The translations under genes were made by a program, and so were the position numbers. From positions 15,140,060-15,204,059 of the forward strand of contig CM055823.1 in the NCBI GenBank assembly GCA_029582265.1: DNA of 64,000 nt, read 5' to 3'. Each line of letters begins with the position of its first letter. Within the stretch, counting starts at the first letter, position 1. The stretch comes from Zoroaster sp. YZ-2022. Lineage: Eukaryota > Echinodermata > Asteroidea > Forcipulatida > Zoroasteridae. Under the pieces are notes generated by a model that saw nothing but the letters and a program-made list of their open reading frames with translations, was not told the DNA's origin and did no database searches. Of the stretch, positions 43,654 through 54,512 are shown piece after piece.

Positions 43654-45097
43654 GATCAGTATGCTCTGGCAAGTGTCGAGTGGCACCGAAGCGACTGACC
43701 TCCATGCCACGTCTTGAACTGATGGCTGCTCTCGTTGGTGCACAGCTGGCTCAGTTCATCAGCCAAGCCCTAACTGTCGAGTTAGATTATGTGATGATGT
43801 GGAGTGATTCTACTACGGTGCTGACATGGATTCAGTCGGATTCAATGTCTTCGTTGGCACTCGCATAGCTGAAATCCAGACATTGACCGATGACATGGAA
43901 TGGCGCTACGTGCGGACCACAGACAACCCTGCGGATGACATAACTCGCGGATTGTCAGTCTCAGAGCTAGGGAAGGGCTCCCGATGGAGTGAAGGACCAT
44001 CATGGCTACTTGGTCCACTAGACACCTGGCCGAGTGAGAGTGCACCAGTCCTTGCCCAGACCCGTGCTTCATCATCTGCTGATACAAGTGAGATTAGGAA
44101 GGCCTTTTTCTGTGGGGTGACCGTGACCGGCCCAGTGAGTGATCTTGATTTGACGGCCTATGAGACTTGGACTGACTTGGTGAATGCATTGGGTCAGAAA
44201 CTGTATACACTTGATGAGGGGAGCGGTGCACTCTCACCCGACCAGACACGTAATGTTGAGAATCAGCTCCTCCAGCGGGCACAGATGGATCATTTCCAGG
44301 CCGAGATTGCTGCTCTTGAGGCTGGTAGGAGATATCAGGAAAGCCGCCTCCTACAACTCGCACCAGAGCTAGATGGAACTGAGAAGTTGATCAGAGTTGG
44401 TGGTCGCCTAAGGAAAGTGCCTCAACAGGATTGTATTGATTTCGAGCTACATCCAATTGTCCTGGACCAGCATCACCCAGTTACCAAGCTCCTTATTAAG
44501 GATGCTGATAGCCATTTCAGTCATCAAGCTGGCACCGGGCAAGTTTTTGCCTATCTTCGTCGACGCTACTGGATCATTCGTGGGCGCAGTGCTGTCAAGG
44601 GTGTACTCCGAGCCTGTTCCGAATGTCGACGCTGGCGCGTGAAACCCACAGTCCCACGTATGGCCGACCTGCCAAGATCCCGCTTACGACTACACAAACC
44701 TCCATTCTACTCAACAGGAATGGACTGTTTCGGTCCCATGACTGTCACAATTGGACGGCGACAGGAGAAACGCTGGGGCCTTGTGTTCAAGTGCATGACG
44801 ACCTGTGCTGTGCATCTAGAACTTCTGGAGAAAATGGATGCGGATCACATCTTGATGGCATACCGGAGGTTTGCTTCACGCCGAGGAGTCCCTTTTGAGC
44901 TGCTCAGTGACTGTGGCACTAACTTTACATGTGCTGCAACAGAGATCGAGAATGCCTTGAAGGAGATGGAGCCAGAGCTGGTTACGCGCCTTGCAATGTA
45001 CAAGGTGTTGTTCAGGTTCAATCCGCCCAATGCACCTCATTTCGGCGGCCTCTGGGAACGTGAGGTACGCTCTGTCAAGGCTGCACTCAGAGGAGTA
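43654..45097 (+). pseudogene. BEL RNase H and integrase, 5' part
   Basis: RNase H-like segment SMPRLELMAALVGAQLA and MMWSDSTTVLTWI (43700-43840), then a frameshift near 43850. The next frame covers NPADDITRG, SRWSEGPSWL, the integrase zinc domain (HHPVTKLLIKDADSHFSH...CSEC, about 44470-44625), and the catalytic core with MDCFGP (about 44722), LSDCGTNF (about 44908) and FGGLWEREV (about 45048), giving the D, D and E. The protein is cut at ALRGV where the Polinton starts. Confidence 0.85.
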
Positions 45098-46133
45098 AGT
45101 AGTATACCATGTCACTATAGGGCACAGTTGACCTTTGACCTTTGACCTACTCTCACTATAGGGCACAGTTGACCTTTGACCTACTCTCACTATAGGGCAC
45201 AGTTGACCTTTGACCTACTCTCACTATAGGGCACAGCTGACCTTTGACCTACTCTCACTATAGGGCACAGTTGACCTTTGACCATCATAATTATAGGGCA
45301 CAGTTGACATTAGACCTACTAAATTATAGGGCACAGATAATCTTTGACCTATTGAATTATGACATTTCAAAGAGACATCGATGCAGACAAGTGTGGGGGA
45401 AATTGAGGGTGGGGGCCGATGGTGAAATGTGGGTAAATGGAGGGTGGGGCTTTTGTGTAGTTTATGTTTTTTCATATAGGGACACATATTTCGTTGAACC
45501 CGTTTATAGTGTGTTCCTTTTCAGTAACATGATTCAGCGGTTTATAATATAATACAATGAGATTTGTAAAAAACATGTACATATATAATTTATTTTTACT
45601 ATTAAATTGAACAGAAATAAGTTGTTAGGTCAACAAAAGGACTAGAAATCTTAATGGAAAGAAATTGGACAGCACCGGGCAAGTCTGGGAGAACAAAGAC
45701 GTGTTGACGACGTGATGAATGAAGTCACCGTGTGACGTCACGAACAAGTCCGGACAAGACATTGTGTAAGGTTTGTTCTTCGGGATATAAATCGAGCCCT
45801 CCTGAGCTAATCTATTGGTATCACTAATAAATAAAATAAATAACAAATAACCATGAACACATGTAAACAGATCGTCAGCTGATCAAATATTTTGTTGCTT
45901 AGGGTATGAAGGCAACTAGTCACTGACATGATCAGTGAGTGTAATCTAATACTAGGGAAAAGACATACAATAGTATGGCCAGACAGCCAGTCTGTTGGAC
46001 TGGACATAGGGGTGGCCATTGACAGGATTTATTAAGATTAATGGGTACTATAAGAAGGTGGACCTGTACATAAGTTAATTGGATAATAGTATCTAAATCT
46101 AATACTAGGGAAAAGACATACAATAGTATGGCC
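45098..46133. repeat. Polinton left terminal inverted repeat
   Basis: About 1036 bp, nearly identical to the inverted right copy (about 48567-49562). The outer part is an array of ~36-bp units (45111-45350), each with CACTATAGGGCACAG and TTGACCTTTGACC. The left copy has one unit more than the right. The inner part is non-coding except that the ATG of the 77-codon ORF lies at its inner edge. Confidence 0.9.
45111..45290. promoter_or_regulatory. Array of DR1 nuclear-receptor-type sites in TIR
   Basis: Five units contain TGACCTTTGACCT, i.e. AGGTCAAAGGTCA on the minus strand, a perfect direct repeat of AGGTCA spaced by one base. The first unit has three half-sites. The right TIR has four further units (about 49410-49545). 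DR1 is the consensus site for HNF4, COUP-TF and RXR-type receptors. Function here is inference. Confidence 0.6.
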
Positions 46134-46361
46134 CTTTGGGCAGTCAAGCGAATCTTTTTCAACAAATACAAGGATTTTTTGTCAAATTACCTACATCTGA
46201 AAGATAATGGCACTCATCAGGATATTGTGGAAGATCTCGAAGAAAAAGTAAATAAAGGCATGGAAGTAAACAAAGCTCTGAACAGAGTAATGCCTAAACA
46301 CCATACCAAATTTGACGGACTGCTTCAACTAAATGAGGATGAAGAGAACGAGGAAGAGTGA
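46128..46361 (+). CDS. Polinton small ORF (77 aa), unknown
   Basis: ATG at 46128 at the inner edge of the TIR, TGA at 46361. A W/K/R/F-rich N-terminus (LWAVKRIFFNKYKDF), a segment GTHQDIVEDLEEKV, and an acidic tail (NEDEENEEE). Predicted helical, about 77 residues, no transmembrane segment. It is intact, which suggests either youth or retained use. I do not recognise the family. Confidence 0.6.
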   Translation: MALWAVKRIFFNKYKDFLSNYLHLKDNGTHQDIVEDLEEKVNKGMEVNKALNRVMPKHHTKFDGLLQLNEDEENEEE

Positions 46362-46445
46362 TGATGAAAGACTAGATGTTTCAGAAAGACTATTGTAATT
46401 TAAAAATACATCTATAATAGTGTTTTTTTGGTAGAAAAAAAAATT

Positions 46446-46604
46446 GGAGGACACTTAAATCTAGTCAGACACGGTAACCTTCGACTCGACGTACACTTTG
46501 CGAGTCCGGTGGATGAGACAGTCAACGTGATCATCTATGCAGAGTTCAACAACATTCTGGAAATAGACCAGGCTCGCAACATCATCTTTGACTACACCAG
46601 TTAG
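46446..46604 (+). pseudogene. Polinton capsid-like gene, C-terminal remnant
   Basis: Just upstream of the protease an open frame ends with HLNLVRHGNLRLDVHF, ETVNVIIYAEFN and a TAG at 46602-46604. The pattern 'GNLRL..HF...V.VI.YAEF...EID..RN' is what I recall for the C-terminus of the Polinton major capsid-type protein (often annotated as F54H12.2-like). Only about 50 codons remain, so the deletion breakpoint is near 46440. Confidence 0.5.
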
Positions 46605-46624
46605 GTCAAAACGGACCGAACATC

Positions 46625-47179
46625 ATGAATAGTTTGGAGATAAGTTCTATTTTGAAACGAGACCGGTTCACCAAGCATTTCTTCAGAGGAGTTTTTGCCT
46701 GTGACCAAATTCCGAAGCAGTTTGTTCTACGCCCTAGCGCTATTGTCATTAACACAGACCCTGCTGATAAGCCAGGAGAACACTGGTTGGCAATCTACAT
46801 TACACGAGATGGTGTGGGTGAATATTTTGACTCATACGGACTACGTCCCAAGGTACCGCAGATTGAACATTTCCTTCAAAAGAATGCGAAATACACCATC
46901 TATAACACTCGCCGTCTTCAGGGACCTTTGCCAACCATCTGTGGACAGTACGTCATCTTCTTCCTTTTACATCGACGCCAAGAAATGAGCATGAACAAAA
47001 TTAGCAAATTGTTTTCGTCGGATACAATGGATAGTGATTTGGATGTAAATAACTTTATTAGGAAACACTTTCCTCGTATTAAAACAGAAGTGTATGACGA
47101 ACAATTTATTATACATCAAATATCTAGGGCTTTGTTACATCAAGATTCTTTTACCAAGCTAAGGGTTTGTTTTGTTTAA
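46625..47179 (+). CDS. Polinton cysteine protease (adenain-like), intact
   Basis: 184 residues from ATG at 46625 to TAA at 47179. Adenain-type (C5/C48 clan) proteases mature the capsid in adenoviruses and are encoded by Polintons. Visible motifs are GEHWLAIY (catalytic His), EYFDSYG (Asp, the second residue of the triad) and PTICGQYVIFFLL with CGQY around the nucleophile cysteine (about 46941). Spacing and length fit the family. It is the only full-length core gene left in this element and has no stop or frameshift. Confidence 0.85.
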   Translation: MNSLEISSILKRDRFTKHFFRGVFACDQIPKQFVLRPSAIVINTDPADKPGEHWLAIYITRDGVGEYFDSYGLRPKVPQIEHFLQKNAKYTIYNTRRLQGPLPTICGQYVIFFLLHRRQEMSMNKISKLFSSDTMDSDLDVNNFIRKHFPRIKTEVYDEQFIIHQISRALLHQDSFTKLRVCFV

Positions 47180-48346
47180 AGAATCGTAGTTAGCTGATAC
47201 GTTGTAATTTTGTTCTTTATAAATGTTATTGATAATCACCATTTGATAAATTTGTATTGTATGTTTTAATAATGAATAAAATACTTGAAACTGTATATCG
47301 CCCGTTGACCACTAAAGGAATTCTGATGAATTCCGGTTGGTTTTAGGCACCTCTTGTCGTCTTTTATTATGTGTGTTTATATTTACCCCTGTCCAACTCC
47401 TATCGTTAACCCTATCCCACTCCATTTTAATACCCTAACCACATAATGACAACTTTTACCCTTTTCTACCCAAACACCTGTCAGGGTTTTTGATGTTGTT
47501 ATCCATATTGTTCAAATTTCTTTTCCATTCTTTCACACACTTCCATACTCATGAATAATTCTGTCCTATCAAGATTTGGCCTCCATCCTCTGATCATACC
47601 ATAATCCCTCGTGAATAGTTTTGTCCCGCCAAGATTTCGACTCCTTTTGTTCAATAGATGTCTGGTCACTACCACACCATTTGGCGCGCTAATCATTCAG
47701 GGTTTATCAGGTGGTCCATTCTCTCGTATTGGGATCAATATCATTATAGCAATCCCGTAGGGGGTCATCAGAACAGCTCTACACTGACTGTTATTAGTTA
47801 ACTGTATCTTCACAAGTATGACCATCATCTGTTTATTTTACCAGTACGTGCGAGAATTAGGATTTATTGAAGCCGAGGATAAATGCTGAACTAAGAGAAT
47901 GGGAAGGTATTCCCAAACAACTTTACTCACGTTGAGGTTATTTCTCAGATGGAGGCATTGCAATATGCTGTCGTTGTTGGGAACTTGGAATACGCAAGGT
48001 TTCTGGTGCAGAATAACCCGTCAAAGTTCAAGTAACCCGTCCAAGACCATCGAAAGCAACACACCAATAAATCAGGGGGGCCAAGGAGGGCCCCCCCCCC
48101 GCCCAAATCTTCCAAAAAGATAATATTTTCATGTTTGTTGTAGCATGTTTGTTTCCCCAGTATCTCATCTTTACGCAGTACACGCAGTCAATGTAAGTAC
48201 AATGATATAAACACAAATAGTCCTTTTTAGGACTTTATTTTACATATTGTTTGATTCTCCCCGTTAATTATTATTTTAATTTTATTTATGTTATTTGAAT
48301 CACATCCCATTTCAACGTCAACCAACTACTATAGAAAGTAGAAAAC
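47180..48346. other. Polinton interior, mostly non-coding
   Basis: No full gene. A stretch near 47895-48030 reads with one ankyrin-like unit (MEALQYAVVVGNLEYARFLV) in a frame opened after an indel; too short to call. A 10-C run lies near 48092. Confidence 0.4.
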
Positions 48347-48523
48347 GCTATCCCGTTGTTATGCATTTTGTCTCATCAAGATCCCGACTTTAAACAATAC
48401 AACCCTTCTTACGCTAATTTTAAACCCGTTGTTATGCATTTTGTCTCATCAAGATCTCGACTTTAAACAATACAACCCTTCTTACGCTAATTTTAAACCC
48501 GTTGTTATGCATTTTGTCTCTGT
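48347..48523. repeat. ~75-bp tandem repeat, 2.4 copies
   Basis: CCCGTTGTTATGCATTTTGT with the following TCTCATCAAGATC and ACAATACAACCCTTCTTACG is repeated at about 48353, 48428 and partially at 48499, inside the Polinton. Confidence 0.85.
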
Positions 48524-48566
48524 CAATGACCACCCCTATGTCCAGTCCAACAGACTGGCTGTCTGG

Positions 48567-49562
48567 CCATACTATTGTATGTCTTTTCCCTAGTATTAGA
48601 TTTAGATACTATTATCCAATTAACTTATGTACAGGTCCACCTTCTTATAGTACCCATTAATCTTAATAAATCCTGTCAATGGCCACCCCTATGTCCAGTC
48701 CAACAGACTGGCTGTCTGGCCATACTATTGTATGTCTTTTCCCTATTATTAGATTACACTCACTGATCATGTCAGTGACTAGTTGCCTTCATACCCTAAG
48801 CAACAAAATATTTGATCAGCTGACGATCTGTTTACATGTGTTCATGGTTATTTGTTATTTATTTTATTTATTAGTGATACCAATAGATTAGCTCAGGAGG
48901 GCTCGATTTATATCCCGAAGAACAAACCTTACACAATGTCTTGTCCGGACTTGTTCGTGACGTCACACGGTGACTTCATTCATCACGTCGTCAACACGTC
49001 TTTGTTCTCCCAGACTTGCCCGGTGCTGTCCAATTTCTTTCCATTAAGATTTCTAGTCCTTTTGTTGACCTAACAACTTATTTCTGTTCAATTTAATAGT
49101 AAAAATAAATTATATATGTACATGTTTTTTACAAATCTCATTGTATTATATTATAAACCGCTGAATCATGTTACTGAAAAGGAACACACTATAAACGGGT
49201 TCAACGAAATATGTGTCCCTATATGAAAAAACATAAACTACACAAAAGCCCCACCCTCCATTTACCCACATTTCACCATCGGCCCCCACCCTCAATTTCC
49301 CCCACACTTGTCTGCATCGATGTCTCTTTGAAATGTCATAATTCAATAGGTCAAAGGTTATCTGTGCCCTATAATTTAGTAGGTCTAATGTCAACTGTGC
49401 CCTATAATTATGATGGTCAAAGGTCAACTGTGCCCTATAGTGAGAGTAGGTCAAAGGTCAACTGTGCCCTATAGTGAGAGTAGGTCAAAGGTCAACTGTG
49501 CCCTATAGTGAGAGTAGGTCAAAGGTCAACTGTGCCCTATAGTGACATGGTATACTACTACT
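48567..49562. repeat. Polinton right terminal inverted repeat
   Basis: Inverted counterpart of the left repeat. A ~70-base part of it (GGCCACCCCTATGTCCAGTC and following) is additionally duplicated just inside, at about 48520-48590, so the boundary is blurred. Confidence 0.9.
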
Positions 49563-50144
49563 GGAGTACTTGGAGACTGCACTGTCCCTGAACCTGTCCT
49601 GCGCACTGTTTTGACCGAAGCTGAGGGCATTATGAACTACAAGCCACTCGGATACGCATCATCTGAGGTGGCAGACGTCGATCCAGTTACACCCAACATG
49701 CTTCTGATGGGGCGGCGGGATCCTGCACTTCCCATGGTGGTCTACGATGAGGGCCGTCGCAGTTGGCGTTATAGTCAAGTCCTGGCAGACCATTTCTGGC
49801 GTCACTTTATACGCTCCTATCTGCCAACTTTACAGACACGCCAGAAGTGGAATCGAGAGGTTGACAATCTCTCCGTCGGAGATGTGGTGATGATAGCAGA
49901 TCCCCAACTTACCCGTTCCCATTGGCCAGTTGGTACAGTGTCAGAGCTACTTCCTAGCAGTGACGACAGAGTCAGAGCTGTCAATGTGAAGGTGGGCGAT
50001 CGGACCTACAAGCGACCTGTATCAAGGCTTGTGAGGTTGTCCAAGTTTGAGGAAGAGGACTCATCTGCCGTAAGCAAGGTGCTACTCACTCGCGCTCATG
50101 TTCCCTTCAAGTTCTATACTTGTCGTGAACCAAGCAGTGATTAA
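49563..50144 (+). pseudogene. BEL integrase C-terminus (DUF5641)
   Basis: Continues the integrase directly after the Polinton: LRTVLTEAEGIMN, VTPNMLLMGRR, FWRHFIRSYLPTLQTRQKW, VGDVVMIAD and RSHWPVG.V, ending TAA at 50144. This order is the DUF5641 tail of BEL/Pao integrases. The reading frame matches that of the 5' part once the Polinton and one GGAGTA copy are disregarded. Confidence 0.9.
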
Positions 50145-50210
50145 GCTCCGGGAAATGCTCAGTTTTTTTAGGTGTCTATCTAGTACAGTGCCTTAAAGTT
50201 TAAATTATAT

Positions 50211-51450
50211 TGTTACGAATCTTACCCTTTGATTTTGATAAATATTAGCACCCCTTATAGTTCACTTCTTCCACTTCCAATATTTTGCTGACGATGCAAT
50301 TTCAAGCAGTCTAAGTCCCAGGGTTGTTTCCCCGGACCCTCGATTGTCCGCTATGAATATGCAATCCATACAAGGACGCTACTTTTGCTCATGCATAATG
50401 CAACACCAGCGAGAGCCCTGTGTGCGTGCCACACCCTCCCGCCACGTGGCTTGGAGCCGTCCTTTGGACTTAGTCTATTTTCCGAATACTTTCCTCAGAG
50501 TCCACCCCTTCACACGGAACACGGTTCGTGGGTGAACCACGGCCAAACAGTCACCGTGACTGGACCCGCTCAGTCATTAGCCGTGGCCCTGCGTGTAGTG
50601 CTCCCTAACCCAAGCACAGCCGCTGTTCCCCTCATGCAGTAATGAGCTAGCATCCAAGCAAATAGCTTAAGATGCCCAGTAAGCATTTTCCCTTGAACAC
50701 GCCCTCCTTTCTAAGTTGTCGATCACTTCACTTTCGTCAAATACCTTACCTTATATGGAACAAGGACCTGTTGTATACCCCGATTTTGCACACGTTTCTA
50801 CCCTTAGACGCGGAAGCCAAGCTTCTCATTGGCTAAGACGCTAAAGTAGGCTTATGTTTTATTCATTCCTAGGCCCCAGATTTCTATAATCCCCAGATTT
50901 CTGATCTCAGCGAGAAGTGCGGTTCCGAATGAAATCTATGCGACTCGATCCGATCCATGACAGTGCGATATACCGAACTATTACAGTGCAGTGCCTCGTT
51001 CGTTAAACCAATGGTGCAGGGCGTCGATATGGCCATTGGTTCACCTACATGTAGCTATGCGGTCTGATACACCTCTGGCCCCGTACAGACACCCGGTGTA
51101 GTCAAGCCCCGGTGGTCCCCGTCGTAGAGAGACCGACCAGCCGCCCGTCTCGGTATAGCAGTGCCCGTACCGTATGCCGAGTTGACAGCCGCATGAACGA
51201 ACGATGGTCCCCACTGACTGTACCCAATAGTTGGTATTCGTACACCCTATTCGGAACTTAGCACAAGTATATAAGTTTAACTATTGACATGTACCTATAC
51301 GCTACCACTCCTGTCATACATGTTACTAGTGCCTGTTATTATTGTTAAATAGTGATGTTAATAATAAACCAACCCCATTGATTGAGATTGTCACAACAAA
51401 GTTTGTGTCCGACTATTATTTGTTGACCCACGAAAGTGGGGAATGCAACA
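50211..51450 (+). repeat. BEL 3' LTR (about 1240 bp)
   Basis: Starts TGTTACGAATC and ends GGGGAATGCAACA, with TGTT/AACA inverted tips. A TATATAAG box (about 51268) and AATAAA-like signals near 51361 sit where promoter and poly(A) would be. The start is uncertain because no strong polypurine tract precedes it and no second LTR is available for comparison. Confidence 0.55.
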
Positions 51451-51877
51451 ATATGCAGGTTATTGTTCTATGTTTTTAAAGCTCCTTTGCAAATTTCCTT
51501 AAGAAATTTGGGGGCGGCCATGTTGGAACTTGCCCATTTTGGACACATGAGGGCGCTGTTTGAACTCACCGTTTGTAAAGTTTTCAGAACTAGATTGGTG
51601 GCGCTGTTCATTACCTGACCTTTTGCCAAAACCCCATTTTGTTAATGTTCAGGGTGTGCCAGTTGGCACTGCAAATTTCCATTTGTTCCGGGAATCCTGA
51701 CTTTTGTGTAACCTGAACTGGGTGAGTTGTGTTTAAAGATGTTATAGTGTTTATGAGCCCAACAAGGCAGGAATAATATGTGGTGTAGTAGTTGTTATTG
51801 GCATCCAAATATTTAGGATTTAGGTCTTCGTTTAAGGTCTTTCCAATGATTACACACACATATACATGTAAATGCAA
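51451..51877. other. No supported gene
   Basis: Flank between the BEL LTR and the assembly gap. Nothing coding was recognised. Confidence 0.4.
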
Positions 51878-52377
51878 NNNNNNNNNNNNNNNNNNNNNNN
51901 NNNNNNNNNNNNNNNNNNNNNNNNNNNNNNNNNNNNNNNNNNNNNNNNNNNNNNNNNNNNNNNNNNNNNNNNNNNNNNNNNNNNNNNNNNNNNNNNNNNN
52001 NNNNNNNNNNNNNNNNNNNNNNNNNNNNNNNNNNNNNNNNNNNNNNNNNNNNNNNNNNNNNNNNNNNNNNNNNNNNNNNNNNNNNNNNNNNNNNNNNNNN
52101 NNNNNNNNNNNNNNNNNNNNNNNNNNNNNNNNNNNNNNNNNNNNNNNNNNNNNNNNNNNNNNNNNNNNNNNNNNNNNNNNNNNNNNNNNNNNNNNNNNNN
52201 NNNNNNNNNNNNNNNNNNNNNNNNNNNNNNNNNNNNNNNNNNNNNNNNNNNNNNNNNNNNNNNNNNNNNNNNNNNNNNNNNNNNNNNNNNNNNNNNNNNN
52301 NNNNNNNNNNNNNNNNNNNNNNNNNNNNNNNNNNNNNNNNNNNNNNNNNNNNNNNNNNNNNNNNNNNNNNNNNNNNN
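51878..52377. other. Assembly gap, exactly 500 N
   Basis: A run of 500 N's. The round number suggests a placeholder of unknown true length. Confidence 0.98.
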
Positions 52378-52678
52378 TATATAACCTTTATTTTCTTCTC
52401 TATTTACTGTCTAAAGTCCAGGCTCCAGGAAGTTATCCTCATCCCAATGAAAACCACCTCTCTACAGAAGTGAAAACGTCCACACTGAAAAACAGCCATT
52501 TTGGAAAAAGGCCTTACGCTTGAAATCAAATTAGGACTACTTTTTCAGGGCCTAGTGTGTCCAAAATACTCAAAGTTGAAAGCCAAGGACCCCCAGGTTA
52601 TGATATTGGGCCATTTTTACACACTCCATCAAATGTATGGGCCTCAAATCTGTGTTTTTCAGAACAATTTGAGGACAT

Positions 52679-52982
52679 TTGGTTAGTCTGATGCATTTTC
52701 TGTATAGGGGGGCTGATTCATCTAACAATACAGGCACTGTTGTGTTGACAGATTTTTCGAAGGCTTTTGACCTCATTGATCACACTCTCCTTATTAAAAA
52801 ATTTCTGGAGTTAGATGTCAGGGAATCAATTATCCCTTGGATTTGCAATTTGCAATCACTTTCGTTTTTCTTTCATTTTTACTGTTAAGTATTTTTAATG
52901 TTATTATTGTAACATTCTTGTAATTTGGCCCTCTGGCCACGAGAGGAATGCAAATAAACCAATATAATAATAATAATAACAT
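52679..52982 (+). mobile_element. LINE fragment: RT piece joined to 3' tail
   Basis: A short RT segment (FLYRGADSSNNTG, VLTDFSKAFDLIDHTLLIKK, first catalytic Asp in TDFSKAFD) to about 52840, then directly the 3' UTR with hairpin TGGCC-CTCT-GGCCA (52926-52939), AATGCAAATAAACC and an (ATA)n tail. About 1 kb of RT is missing between the two, so this is an internally deleted copy of a CR1/Jockey-group LINE. Confidence 0.65.
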
Positions 52983-53139
52983 ACACTTTATGATAAACAG
53001 CTCGGCGCATGAATTCCTCACTATTTAGTGGGGTGCACCCTGCTATGTTGCCACGATTGGTAGGATCGATACTGGTCATGCCGATCAACTCCTCCCATGT
53101 GTTTCGAATATGCGACGGCTTAAGGGGGGTCAGATGTAC

Positions 53140-53600
53140 TTCTTTGTGGCCCTCCTTTGTCCCTGTCCCTTGATGTTTCTTTGGAGGAAGTCGGATGTTT
53201 TATCTCTGTAGACTTGGTGACAGGAAGAGAGGAGGGGCACCACCTTTGTGTCTTTCCACAAGATGGCAGTTACTTTTTTCCTTTTTGTCTTGTATACATG
53301 GTTCCTCTAGGGGGCCTTCCTGAGTTCCAGCACTTTCTTGTGGCGTTGATCCTTGGATTGACACTAAAGTCATCAGGAAGCTGGGCCCTTAGAGGATCGC
53401 TTGACTGCCCCACAGATGTATGTCTTCAGCAGTTCCGTGGCCAAGGCAACTGAGGTGTAGAGTTTGTCGCAATACAATTCATGATAGCAGTCAAGAAAGG
53501 GCTGCATCGTCTTCATTGAGATTGCTTTCATTTTCTGCCCGGACTCAGAGTGCACGCTCTCGGGTTTCATAATAGTGTGTTCTCGACAACCTTAGATTTG
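53140..53600 (-). pseudogene. piggyBac transposase C-terminal fragment
   Basis: On the minus strand YHELYCDKLYTSVALATELL and ICGAVKRSSKG match the region around the second catalytic aspartate of piggyBac (DNFYTS..L...L) and, after a frame change, AILWKDTKVVPLLSSCH matches the following W-D block with the third aspartate. Frames are broken and the zinc-binding tail is absent. It covers the region missing from the copy at 13403-14127, but lies 40 kb away and is probably from a separate insertion. Confidence 0.7.
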
Positions 53601-54512
53601 GAGACAGAAAAAACAATCAATTTAAGTACTTTAATACTGAGCCCCAAGAGGTACATTCCCAAAAAATAAAATTATCTTGTGCGCACCACATATATGTTGT
53701 GCTCACGACATAATTACACTGGTACAGCCTACATAATTACAGATGCACTGCCCGATTTTAAGCCGATTTGATGGTAAAAAATTGATTTATTTATTAAATT
53801 GGTATTTTTCTGGGGTAGGAAAAATTATTAGCTTTCATTTGATACCTTGAACGAAAAATATGACGTACATAATTTGCATGTTGCTGGCAAAACGAATCAT
53901 GTATTTCTCTGTCTCCCGCGTGGCGGGAAGGGGGAAGCAGTGCCTGTACATCAGCTAATGAGAACAAAGCCCGTTTAATTCAAAAGTGCTTGTATCTGCG
54001 GTTCCTATGTTTTTATATTTTTCGTTATTTAACATGTAAAATTCGTTCACTTGTGAAAATTAATTTTGTAATCCTCTCACCCAAACACGGGCAATGCATC
54101 TTTAATATAGGCTTGTTTAAATAATTCAATATTACTCACACCTTACTCTAATTCTGCCTCCATGCTCTAGCCAACGTAATCTGCAAACAGGGGAATTTCC
54201 ACCAGAAACTTCCTGGGAACCTCCCCCCCACATTAATGTTAAGCCACATGCCGCATGGAGATACTCATTAAAACGTATTTTGATATGTCCTTCAGGGCTC
54301 CGTACTTTAATGTTAAAACATGATTATTGTATTGCCACCGCATTGTCCATATGTGTTATCAACTTTCGAAATTTGCTGTGTGGAGGGCGCTCAATCAAAT
54401 ATAATTTAAATAAGAATGAAGATTTAAAGGAACTAATGGAAATGGTTAAAGGGAATAGGCAACATACAGTAAAACATTATAATGAAGAACTTAACACGAC
54501 ATGAACACTTAC
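53601..54512. other. No supported gene
   Basis: Short open frames only; nothing recognised. Confidence 0.4.

Larger units (their letters stand above)
45098..49562. mobile_element. Internally deleted Polinton/Maverick (4465 bp, TSD GGAGTA)
   Basis: AGTAGTATACC at 45098 is inverted at 49562 (AGTAGTAGTATACC, one extra trinucleotide). GGAGTA occurs on both sides (45092-45097 and 49563-49568): a 6-bp duplication and AG-start as in Polintons. Terminal inverted repeats are about 1 kb (45098 to about 46133; about 48567 to 49562). Inside are a small ORF, the last codons of a capsid-like gene and an intact protease. DNA polymerase B, integrase and packaging ATPase are absent, so it cannot move by itself. 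Confidence 0.9.
43636..51450 (+). mobile_element. BEL/Pao retrotransposon, 5' truncated, split by Polinton
   Basis: It runs from RNase H through integrase and the DUF5641-type C-terminus to a single 3' LTR. The gag, protease and RT regions and the 5' LTR are missing; the 5' edge abuts a MITE-related segment. A Polinton (45098-49562) is inserted in the integrase with a GGAGTA duplication. The order RNase H, zinc-binding integrase N-domain, DDE core and DUF5641 is typical of BEL/Pao. Confidence 0.9.

Noticed and set aside
45224..45552. Mirror-image open frames of 87-102 codons in both Polinton TIRs
   Set aside because: They are translations of the ~36-bp tandem units and exist twice only because the TIRs are inverted copies.
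47895..48048. Ankyrin-repeat gene in the Polinton
   Set aside because: Only one ankyrin-like unit, in a frame that needs an indel; too little to support a gene.
51792..52523. 243-codon open frame on +
   Set aside because: It is made of the 500-N gap translated as X and has no coding support.
53140..53600. The C-terminal half of the piggyBac at 13403
   Set aside because: It covers complementary residues but is 40 kb away, same strand, and separated by unrelated elements; a separate copy is simpler.
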